Made by a program: the position numbers and the translations under genes. A DNA stretch of 64,000 nucleotides, taken from NCBI GenBank assembly GCA_905250025.1, contig CAJNOJ010000249.1, positions 87,304 to 151,303 on the forward strand. The letters are read 5' to 3'. The DNA comes from Adineta ricciae (lineage: Eukaryota; Rotifera; Eurotatoria; Adinetida; Adinetidae). Of the stretch, positions 55,324-64,000 are shown one piece after another (positions within the stretch are counted from its first letter, which is position 1; every line of letters begins with the position of its first letter). A model generated the notes under the pieces. It had not been told where the DNA came from. It made no database searches and saw only the letters and a list, made by a program, of their open reading frames with translations.

Positions 55324-56330
55324 CTATTTGACACGTTCTGATACTTGATTCGCCTCCAAATGCGTGGACAGTTGGCGATATTCCATCATACGCTGATCGA
55401 TTTTCGTGTGAATTTGTTCAGCTTCTAGATGTTTTATTAGGTTTTTGCTGGTTGTTATTTGAATTGGTTTAACTTGTTCTTCGTTCTGCATGTAGAAGAT
55501 ATACGTATGGGACGAATATCTTGCTCGACATTGATGTATCATCGGTTGATGTTAATTCTGTAACAATACTGAGATCATTATTATCATTGGTTAGAAAAGC
55601 AACGTTTTCATTGTCAGTATTGTGTACGACGTATGCTTTTCCATTGGAAAATTGAATGGAAAACTTTCGTACGTCCAATGCATACGCAAACATATCATTG
55701 AAGTCATCGTACAATTTCTTGGGTTCTGTTGAATAACGAAAGAGGCATTTTGATACGTACCGAGTATTTGTATTTGAATAAAAAATTGATCATTGACTTC
55801 ACCGAGTCCAATACCATGGAATGTAACGGGAAGACACTGAACGAGAATCCAAACAGAATAATTCAGTCATTGAGTTTGTTTGACTTACATTTGTTATTTC
55901 ACTAAGAACTAATATTATCATTTCGACGTTCTTCTTCAGCACTAGATTATTCGGTACACTGTTTTGTCCATTAGTCATGAATATAAAGGCCGTTGCTGTA
56001 AATGAAGTACAACCACTGGCTTGTAGATCACCGTTCTGTTCTGACAATGTTTTTAATACGCACTTTGTTTCTGTTGCTGTATTGTATCGCTAAATAGGTA
56101 ATAATCTTTTTTTTGTACGTTGATAAATATCACATAAAACACGCAGACATAGTGCATTGCAGTATCAGCCATTGATCAACTTGTATCAACACAACATACA
56201 ATCTCAGCATCAGTGTCAGCAGTAGCATTACTTGGTTGTTCGGAATGTAGTAGTTTGATTTCAGCATAAATTTGTGGATTCGAAAGCGATAGTTCTTGTT
56301 TGAAAGGTACATAGTGAAGAAACTAAGCTG
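55324..56330 (-). pseudogene. von Willebrand A-domain protein, decayed
   Basis: Minus-strand exon-like blocks read, in order: QELSLSNPQIYAEIKLLHSE, DAEIVCCVDTS-stop-SMAD, YNTATETKCVLKTLSEQNGD, SGCTSFTATAFIFM, CLPVTFHGIGLGEVNDQFF, DDFNDMFAYALDVRKFSI, then a helical tail KHLEAEQIHTKIDQRMMEYR. DTSxSM is the metal-binding MIDAS motif of vWA domains and its Gly codon (GGA) is TGA here. The usual ~40 residues between MIDAS and the Thr region (GCTSF) are missing. A frameshift near 55500 separates the tail. Splice-like sites remain between blocks (e.g. GTAAGT ... CAG near 55885-55835), so this was an intron-containing gene. Confidence 0.65.
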
Positions 56331-57108
56331 AAAATATAACATTCAAATGCCGTGCAATGGTAATTACGTTTTCAAATATTCCAAGGGAAATCACGAAACA
56401 ACGGCCTACTCAAGGAATAGTTTCATTGTTTTATTTTTTATCACGGTGTGAGGAAAATACTTGACATGTGAATGGTATAGCGTCACATTTTTTTCCAAAT
56501 TTTATTGTAACTTAAGAAGATTCTGGAGATTCGTCGTCACGAGCTCTTGAGTGACAGCATTTTTTAGACTCAGTTTTTAACTAAAAATAAAATCTGTGTA
56601 TTTTTAATGTGCAAATATTCTTTTAACCAAGCGCAAGTGTAGTCGTCGCGTTCTATTGATTATATTGACTTAAGGTCAGCAAAAGATTTGATAATCAATT
56701 GTTTAAAAAACAGATTGTGTAAAAAGGAGAGTAAGTATTTTCTACTTATCCGAAGATTGTTAATTTATAGCTGAATATCATAGTGCACAGTAAAGAGGAC
56801 TATTTTGAGTACTTTTATTTATTGGCGAACTGCTAGAAAGGAAATAGAGTAAAGGTTCAATAAGTGGCACACTTCTTTTCAATTGTTAATGTTGTACCAT
56901 ATTCAAAAAAAAAGAGATACTTAAAAAATAATTGTTCATCATGGCATGAGGAAATGGGATGTACTGTATTACCATTCAAGTAGCAACATGTGAGAGATAT
57001 TTAAAGCACATCTTTGCAGTCATGAGTACGTTTCTGAGAAGAAGAAATAAATGGCATCCTTTAATTTCTATACGAAACAACACATTGTTCGCAATTTAAT
57101 CTAGCAAT
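56331..57108. other. intergenic
   Basis: AT-rich upstream region of the plus-strand gene at 57109; no gene seen. Confidence 0.45.
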
Positions 57109-58248
57109 ATGAGCTATATTGTACATTTCTTTTTTATTTCTCATATCTCTTTCTTCATCATTCCTGCTATATCCACTCGAATCCCAATGATTAGCAATGC
57201 TATACTAAAACCAATCTCTGATACAAACAGTACTTTGCTTACTAACACGACCTGCAGTCAGTGTCTTTGTTATTCCAATTTAGCTTATTCGGCTGTAAAT
57301 TGTTTCACAAACAATAGTTGTCAACTGATTTCACAATATCCGCTTACATATAGTATTGTACTAACTCTCGGCGCTCGTCTATATTTTCCTCGACAAATAT
57401 TTCCAGACAGCAGTCAAGGTTGCATGCCTAACATTAATATTCTTCTTAGCAAATTGACGTCGGGGAATAGAGCAACGGTCAACATATCCAATCCTTCGGA
57501 ACTTCTCTTGGATTCTCTTGGCTATATATCAACAATTGATCAATCACGTGGTGCTCTGCGTCGTTTCAACATAACGAATCTTGCACCAGTTGACTCACTT
57601 TCAGTTGATACAAGCAGCCAAATGGCTATTGGTTACGATAATGGTATGTACTATTCCAAAGCATATAGTGGTCAAATGTTTATGATCAATAGCACAACCT
57701 TAACGATAGTCAATACAATGGCTTCGGCACCTTTCAACCGAGCACGAAGTATGATTTTTATAAACAACAGTCAAACAATGATTGTGACTTCCTACGGATC
57801 AAACTGTCTTCTGTTTTTCAATCAAGTAAATACTACCCCAACTAATTACACGTATGTGTCGAGCCAAACGGTCAACTACTCTGGTCCGTACGGAATATGG
57901 AAAGTGAATGATTCATTTTTCTATGTAACATCCTATGATAACAATTCGATTTATTCTTACAGCAGAACCTCGGTATCATGGAGAGAAGCATTTGTGTTCC
58001 AAGTCAGCAATGTTAGTGTGACCAGTGGTGTTACTCATCTAACGATTGATAAGGACAATCGAATTTGGATATCATCTAGAATGCAGAAAACGCTGGTTTA
58101 CGATCAACAAGGATCTCTCCTCGGTAGTTATACTATCCCGAATGCACAAATTTTTGATATTAAAATTCTTGATAATTACGTTATGTTCTTTTCTGATCCA
58201 GGAGCTGATCGGATCATTCGGATCGATCCAAATATCCAATGTTATTGA
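57109..58248 (+). CDS. secreted beta-propeller (NHL/SMP-30-like) protein
   Basis: Intronless, 379 residues. Signal peptide (IVHFFFISHISFFIIPAIS). A short Cys-rich module follows: TTCSQCLCYSNLAYSAVNCF then NSCQLI (about 49-75), a bdelloid-style TCxQCxC motif. Residues about 130-379 contain repeated strands with the propeller cadence: LGYISTIDQSRGALRRFNI, MAIGYDNGMYYSKAYSGQ, SGPYGIWKVNDSFFYVTSY, THLTIDKDNRIWISS and NYVMFFSDPGADRIIRID. The repeats are diverged, so the blade number is uncertain. Abundant N-glycosylation sites support secretion. Predicted extracellular binding protein; partner unknown. The stop at 58246 follows a complete last repeat. Confidence 0.75.
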   Translation: MSYIVHFFFISHISFFIIPAISTRIPMISNAILKPISDTNSTLLTNTTCSQCLCYSNLAYSAVNCFTNNSCQLISQYPLTYSIVLTLGARLYFPRQIFPDSSQGCMPNINILLSKLTSGNRATVNISNPSELLLDSLGYISTIDQSRGALRRFNITNLAPVDSLSVDTSSQMAIGYDNGMYYSKAYSGQMFMINSTTLTIVNTMASAPFNRARSMIFINNSQTMIVTSYGSNCLLFFNQVNTTPTNYTYVSSQTVNYSGPYGIWKVNDSFFYVTSYDNNSIYSYSRTSVSWREAFVFQVSNVSVTSGVTHLTIDKDNRIWISSRMQKTLVYDQQGSLLGSYTIPNAQIFDIKILDNYVMFFSDPGADRIIRIDPNIQCY

Positions 58249-58667
58249 TATGTATTGTTGTACACACGGGCTCTGTTGTTCAAATTATCAATTGATCAGA
58301 CAAATATTTGAATATACTGGTGCACATTCCGTTGTATTCACGATCATCGATTTGTATTGGTGAAAATGAAGCCGTTTACACTAGCTAAGACATTCCGATG
58401 ATATAAACGACACTTTTTTCTTTATTCTATTTCGAATACTTCACAATACAATAGGGTAGAAGTAACATTGAGTGGGAAGTTACCACTGATATTAAATCGA
58501 TATCAAAGTCAAATATTTGAATAAGTGCAATTTCAGTAGTAATAGTTTATGCATAAATGAAGAACACTATTTAAAAAAATGTTTTGATGGACAAATTCAA
58601 GACAAGTGTGGTATATTAGGGAATAGAAAATTTTATTTTTAGTAATCTCGCGTGAGAGCGTATGAAT
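58249..58667. other. intergenic between convergent genes
   Basis: AT-rich; no gene seen. Confidence 0.5.
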
Positions 58668-59449
58668 TTATATTGTGCAATAACGAGCATCAGAGAGGCT
58701 TGGAGCAACAAGAGCGTAAACTAGAAAACCACCACAATTGGTGACTGAGATTTTCTTTGGCCAAATACAAGACATGCCGTTCCAGTTGAAACAAGCTGTT
58801 TGAATTTCTGTCTCACCAACTTCTGGATCAGTCGGATATTTCACCCATCCTGAACCTTCCGACCCACACCGGCCATGAGGAACAGAATAGTTTGCGAGAC
58901 GCGTACCAGCATCGCCTTCAAATCGAACCCATGTAGGAGACGACTTGAAAAAGGTGTTGTCAGTTTCAGCATCCACATGTTTATTAGTTGTGCGACGAGT
59001 ACCATCTGTAATTGATTTATAATTCGAACACTGATAAGGAAGATCACTTTCTGTCGTTATTGTAACTATAGAAAGAGAGGGCGTGTCAAATGGAGGATGC
59101 AATATTGCACTTGAAAATAGACTCACTAGGTAAGGTTTCTGTCGCTGTGATTGGAATTGGTGATGATGCTGCTGTTACTACAACTGGTGGATCGACTATA
59201 AGTGAAATCACAGAAATAGATTTTTATAGTCGTCTAAAATGATATACCGCGCCAAGAGCATTGCTGTAATTGCTGCGACCAAACTAACGGTGCTGGACAA
59301 CTTTTGAGATAATTGAGACCATTAGAACAATGCCAAAATGTACTGGGGTCGTCAATATTCTCAAACATGCCATCACTTCTGCATACGAACATTCCATAGA
59401 TACAGTTCGTCAGGAAAAGTAGAACGAGGAGAAATGGTACAGTATGCAT
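58668..59449 (-). CDS. secreted chitin-binding plus D8C (uromodulin-type) protein
   Basis: Exons 59248-59449, 59127-59195 and 58668-59065 give 222 residues in frame. Signal peptide MHTVPFLLVLLFLTNCIYG. Residues about 22-67 form a type-2 chitin-binding (peritrophin-A) domain: FVCRSDGMFENIDDPSTFWHC, YLKSCPAPLVW and QQCSW. A Thr/Pro-rich linker is encoded by the small middle exon. The C-terminal ~130 residues fit the D8C domain of uromodulin/OIT3 proteins: CSNYKSITDGTRRT, PTWVRFEGDAGTRL, VPHGRCGSEGSGWV, TACFNWN, CGGFLVYAL and ARYC. It likely binds chitin or glycans in an extracellular matrix, for example trophi, integument or egg shell. The combination of the two domains is unusual. Confidence 0.85.
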
Positions 59450-60169
59450 TATTATATTTTATATTGATACTATTCCAGATAGATGAAAATAGATGAAGGC
59501 ATACATTTCTTCACTGAATAGTTTTATATTTTTCAAAATTGGAATTGTTTTTCCAGGTGACTATTAAGTAGACAATCTCTCATTTGCTAATCTTTTAATA
59601 CTGTATTCATTCGCCGTCATTGAGACAAAGACAAAACAGTATTTTGCATTACTGAAAATGCATCATCATGATAAATGTAACAGTTTACCTTCAAACGGAT
59701 CGTGAGGTCCTTATTAATGGATAATTATAGAATAATAATGTAGTTTCGCGTGTATCAAGTTTAGTTTTGAATGAAATGCAAAGTCTTTCATGAGCTTTTC
59801 CATAGGAACGCTAATGTGGTTAAGCATTTTCCGTAATTTTGTTGGAAAATTTAGGTAGGTACAATTGAATCTACCCATGTTGTCTTGGGAATATCGTGAC
59901 AGGTGTCACAATGGGCGATAAGCAATTAGGTAGTAGTTAGAGTCTTGAAGGATAGTTTATATCTTTCGCTGTTCTGTTGTCATACCATTCTATTATTCTT
60001 CATTGCGAATTGATGTTTAGCTGAAATTTCATGTCCGTTCATGTTACTTCATAGAATTTTCACTAGTAACATAGGGTGTTTTTTAACATCTACTATTAAC
60101 TGTTAGTTGATAAAAACTACTCTCGTACATGTGTATAGAATCGAAATTTTCTCTGTATTTACGTAGTTT
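59450..60169. other. intergenic, no gene seen
   Basis: AT-rich; no domain-bearing frame on either strand. Confidence 0.5.
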
Positions 60170-61487
60170 CTAGATGAAGATAAAATTTGTTGCGAAAATA
60201 ATACAGAGTGCAAAGAAATACGAAGGGAAGCTCTTTTTAGAGTCCGCAAAGTTATTCATGCTAAGCATCTCAGCGATTTCAGTTAATATCCGTTTATATC
60301 GATGATCGATATCATTTGATTCCGAAAAAACTATTAAATTTGTAGCGTACGCAAATGAAAGATTTTTGGAAGGTACAGCTAAACCAATACTTCCGCCAGC
60401 TCCTACAATAAAAAATATTTTTAGTACAAATATCATAATTAAATCAATAAAAATTACCGAGATGACCAAACACTTCGTGTCCGAACAACGAAAACATTTC
60501 GTTCATAATGAAAAATCCCATGCTTAGATTAGTGGTTATATTCAGTAAATAATCCAGTTCATTCTCCGGTGTATTGGATGTCGTTGCTTGTCGAAAGATA
60601 TCATCGTTTAGTAAACGTTTGTAACGTTTTTTATCATCGACATCGCCAATCAGAGATGCATACAATCGTGCTATCGATCGTGCATTTGTTACACCATTTG
60701 CAGCTGGAATTTCTGCTTGACGGAACGCTTTTTCATTAAACTTACTATAAGGTTCTACGAGAGTATTATTTGATCCATCATCAATTGGTTTAATATCTAA
60801 TAATGATACACGATAGTCTTCTACTGATGGTAAACCGATGTAAAATTCGATATCTAACGGTTGAGCAATCTCTTCTCTGATGAATTGTCCTAAACTTCTT
60901 TTCTTTGGATCAACACGTCGAACAAGTTCACCTGCTAACCAGCCATAAGTCACCGCATGATATCCATGTTTGGATCCCGGCGTCCATAGCGGTTGACCTT
61001 GTTCTAAGTAATGTACCATTCCCGTCCAGTTATAGTAATCCTCTACCATTCCGGAATCCAGCGGAAGTCCGGCGCGATGTGACATGATATCAGCAACAGT
61101 TGTATTTCCTTTATCATTCTGTCCGTATTCGGGCCAATACTTGATCACTAGTTCGGAATAATTCAATAAACCTCGCTGGACGCAGAGTGCAACAGTGGCT
61201 GCAACTAGACCCTTGCTCGCGGAAAATACTAGCTGTAGCGTGTCATTTTCGTAAGATTTTAGTCGTGATCTGTTGAACCATCCGCCGTAGAGATCGACAA
61301 CTAATTTGCCTTGATAATACACTGCAATGGATGCACCTAGTTCTCGTTGTTGTTCGAAATTCTCTTGAAATCTCTCTCGAACGAATTCCCATCCATTGTC
61401 AACTGTTCCAGAAATCTTTAGTTTCGTTTGACAACTGAGTATAACTTTAACAATAAGAAGAAAATAAGTATAAATCAAATAATTCAT
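60170..61487 (-). CDS. serine beta-lactamase-like hydrolase (LACT/EstB type)
   Basis: Exons 60458-61487 and 60170-60402 give 420 residues in frame. Signal peptide (LIYTYFLLIVKVILSC). It belongs to the class C beta-lactamase/esterase fold: LGASIAVYYQGKLVVDLYGG, catalytic SxxK in VFSASKGLVAAT (about 90), MSHRAGLPL, the Tyr motif in HGYHAVTYGWLAG (about 172-184), and the third box as GHLG|GAGGSIGLA (HxG, about 340), split by the intron. All three boxes are present, so the hydrolase is probably active. Related animal proteins (C. elegans LACT, vertebrate LACTB) are peptidases or esterases, not drug resistance enzymes. A hydrophobic C-terminus (YFFALCIIFATNFIFI) suggests GPI or membrane anchoring. 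Substrate unknown. Confidence 0.88.
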
Positions 61488-61842
61488 ACTTTTACATCGG
61501 ACAATCGCAAGAAATGATATTCAAATGCTAGTAGAAACTGCTATCAGTTAAATCTGTCTTTCATGACTCATATAAGCGATAACAAATGATGACATTCATG
61601 AGTATCCTGTATAAATATTATTGTGTTGTACTGCATCAAGAATATGTAGAGCAAAACTCCGTGTTTGACAAGAAAATATTTCAAAGGTAATCTGTGTGTG
61701 CTTAATAAAAACCCAGTTTCTTTATCGAGATGATGAATCGCAATTCAAATATACATGCGGGGCAAAATAGATGTTATATATTGAAAAAATCCTGTATTTT
61801 GTATATTAGAAAAAGATACTTAAAATAAAACCCGTATGACTA
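61488..61842. other. intergenic
   Basis: No gene seen; contains 3' flank signals (aataaa-like at about 61824) of the FG-GAP gene on the minus strand. Confidence 0.5.
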
Positions 61843-63319
61843 TTAATGACATATATTAAATAGAATATTAATAACTGTTTGTGCATTATTGGCAATGGCA
61901 ATATCTGGGTGATTATCATTATTGAAATCATGACAAAGAAGTCCTGTCGGTGATTCTCCGACTGGAAATGTCATTTCTGATGTAAAAGTACCATTGATTG
62001 AACGAAGGAACACACTTATATCATTACTGTATGTATTTGTAACAACGAGATCTTTTCGATTATCATTATTTAAATCAATCATAGCAGCTTGATATGGATT
62101 TAGGCCGGTATTCAGTTTCTCTTGTAATGTGAAGGATCCATTTCCGTCGTTGAGTAGAATGCTAACCGTATTGTCACCGCGGTTGACAGCGACAAGATCC
62201 GACTGATTATCTCCATTCAAATCATCGATCAGAATTGAAAATGGATAAGTACCACCTGTCGAAAACATCTTCTGCTTAGCAAAACTTCCATTACCATAAC
62301 CATACAGAACACTGACACTATTACTCAAATAGCTGGTTACAGCAAGATCTGTTTGGTTGTCGTGATTCAAATCACCGAGAGCGATTCCGACTGGATACGA
62401 ACCGGTTGGAAAAATTAATGGAATTGAAAAGTTTCCATGGCCGTCACCAAGATAAACACCGATGTTATCACTAGCAAAATTAGTGACGACTATATCAGCA
62501 TGGTTATCATGATTAAAATCGCTGACTGCAATCCAATATGGAGTCAAGCCTGTTGAAATTGTTCTGTGTGTTGGAAAACTTCCATTGCCGAAGCCTAGTA
62601 ACAAACTAATTGTATTATCTATCGAATTAACAACAACGATATCTAATCGTTGGTCACCATTAAAATCACCCACAGCAAGTCTCTGAGGAGCGATTCCTGT
62701 TGGGAAAGTTTGTGTCGATGTAAAAGTACCATTGACACTAGCAAGAAGTATGCTAATACTGTTACTACCGGAATTAGTAATGGCAAGATCTGTTTGATTA
62801 TCACCATTAAAGTCCGCAGCAGTAAACGATGTTGGATATAAACCCGTCGCGTATGAAATTTTTGATGTGAAGGATGGATGACACGTATCTTAATAGAAAG
62901 AGTACTCGTTTTGTGCTATCAGCGAAGCTCGCCGTATCGATCGTCTTTCTCAACGTACCTACTGAAGGACGCGAAGTCATCCATTCTAACGGTAAACATA
63001 TCGCTTTTGGCACGCGGCAGAATTGAATAACATATGAAGATGTGCCCGACGGACATTCGTTTGTACTATTGAAGCAAAATTCCAAGATCGAACAAAGATT
63101 TGCCGCGGATATTCGATGGTCGTTAAAATAAAGTGCGTTCAGTGGACAACAGTTATCAAAGTTCTGCTGTCTCGTATTGTATTGATTCTCAAAATTTGGG
63201 TCAGATAGATGGATAATTCGAATAATAAAAATGATCGAATACTCCAAAATTAAAAAATCGATGTATACGTATATGATAATAAAGGAGAAAATCAAGAGAA
63301 AAAATCTCATGGGCAACAT
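61843..63319 (-). CDS. FG-GAP/VCBS repeat protein with N-terminal anchor and Cys-rich region
   Basis: Exons 62959-63319 and 61843-62888 give 468 residues in frame. N-terminal hydrophobic segment MRFFLLIFSFIIIYVYIDFLI, then a Cys-bearing region (NFDNCCPLNALYF, SILEFCFNSTNECPSG, CRVPKAICLPL). From about residue 130 seven FG-GAP-type repeats follow, each with a calcium-binding loop of form DxNxDxxxD: ADFNGDNQTDLAI, GDFNGDQRLDIVV, SDFNHDNHADIVV, GDLNHDNQTDLAV, DDLNGDNQSDLVA, IDLNNDNRKDLVV and HDFNNDNHPDIAI. These fold as a seven-bladed propeller like integrin alpha. Bacterial VCBS proteins have the same repeats, and bdelloids carry many intron-containing versions. Predicted calcium-dependent extracellular adhesion or binding; ligand unknown. 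Confidence 0.88.
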
Positions 63320-63876
63320 CAGTAATATATTATCAAATAATAAATACCGTTCTTAGTAAAATGGATGCATTTTCTTCTTCTTCTTGATTCGGTATATAAT
63401 ATTCCATAAATATTTAATTTTCAATATCGTGCTACTGTCAAGTGAAAACGATTGACATTTATCAACGAAGAAAATTTTACCGATACGTCATACTAATACT
63501 TACAGTTTGATTGTGTGGCAGATTCTTACTACTTTTACACAACAAAATGGACTTAAGGACAAAGGTGAGAAATCAAAAGAAAGTATAGACTACTGGATGT
63601 TTGTATATAAATAACGGAAGAAGATGGCTGTCACTGATGTTTGACGAAAAAAAAATGGAAGCAAATAAAAGTAATCAACGTTTGAGATTAAAAAAAAACT
63701 TGAAAATGGTTGGAAAATAATGAAAAAAATTTTATTAATTGTTACTAAAATCAAAAGCTATCAAATGAACAGAAAATATGACAAATACATGTCTACTAAT
63801 ATAGAATGCATGGCACCTAGTTTGACCATATAATTGATCACTAACTAAAAGTAGCAAATTCTAAATCAGACAATGA
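63320..63876. other. intergenic
   Basis: Upstream region of the FG-GAP gene and 3' flank of the next minus-strand gene; nothing else seen. Confidence 0.5.
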
Positions 63877-63999
63877 TTAGATATTGAATACTTGTTTAGT
63901 TATTCTTCTATAACTATTTATCAGCTTTTTCTGTGTTTCATTCAGTTCATGTGCTCGTTTTCCACGATAAAATATAGATGAATATTTTCCAATACTCCA
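63877..63999 (-). CDS. 3' end of a minus-strand gene, cut by the window edge
   Basis: Frame of 40 codons to TAA at 63877-63879, reading WSIGKYSSIFYRGKRAHE, LNETQKKLINSYRRITK and VFNI. The basic, helical text looks like a genuine C-terminus, but the family cannot be told from so little. It may begin with a splice junction inside the fragment. Confidence 0.4.
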   Translation of the reverse strand, partial: WSIGKYSSIFYRGKRAHELNETQKKLINSYRRITKQVFNI

Positions 64000-64000
64000 T

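Noticed and set aside
60170..61487. Antibiotic-resistance beta-lactamase
   Set aside because: The motifs fit the LACT/esterase branch found in animals, with a signal peptide, an intron and a hydrophobic tail; nothing indicates drug resistance.

Overview
The window is AT-rich animal nuclear DNA with short introns (mostly about 45-110 bp, GT-AG, two GC-AG). Its gene mix is large secreted or membrane proteins built from PAN/apple, LamG, LDLa, EGF, FG-GAP, D8C and beta-propeller modules, several bacterial- or phage-type genes carrying introns, and a near-identical inverted duplication inside one scaffold. Together this points to a bdelloid rotifer (Adineta or Rotaria type). That is inference from content, not a species identification.

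Layout. 0-8.3 kb: a small PAN-domain secreted protein, a GST-like protein with a hydrophobic tail, a 548-aa protein of repeated modules, and some decayed coding DNA. 8.9-21.2 kb: a block bounded by inverted arrays of a G-rich GGGGGTCGA/GGGGGTCACG minisatellite. It holds a 14-exon gene for an unknown 1134-aa nuclear-looking protein, a KDZ-type transposase gene (three exons, 709 aa), and decayed minus-strand coding DNA. Together these look like a large KDZ-type DNA transposon. Inside the left array, beside a 100-N gap, sits about 0.5 kb of GC-rich bacterial-looking DNA with an intrinsic terminator, probably contamination or a chimeric join. 21.7-29.3 kb: a peptide precursor candidate, a Merlin/ISXO2 transposase relic, a 240-bp MITE, an SLC6 transporter lacking TM1-5, a secreted UPF0462 (C4orf33) homologue, a LicD-like protein and a small membrane protein.

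30-49 kb: the most striking region. Arms at about 30.6-34.25 kb and 44.79-48.65 kb are inverted copies. Each carries a LamG lectin-like gene, a truncated methyltransferase and a gene fusing a eukaryotic transmembrane segment to a phage tail-collar domain. The copies are nearly identical except for tight clusters of amino-acid-changing substitutions in what look like loops. The LamG gene has a different N-terminal exon in each arm. The 10.5-kb spacer holds a BTB-like pseudogene, an intronless 1581-aa LDLa/EGF/7TM receptor, a defensin-like peptide, a Golgi glycosyltransferase-like protein and a trypsin-like pseudogene.

49-64 kb: an M28 aminopeptidase, an SK-type (KCNN) potassium channel, a vWA pseudogene, a secreted propeller-like protein, a chitin-binding plus D8C protein, a serine beta-lactamase-like hydrolase, an FG-GAP repeat protein and the 3' end of one more gene. 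Apart from the transposase block and the duplicated pair there is no sign of operon-like co-function; most genes look like independently transcribed extracellular or membrane proteins.
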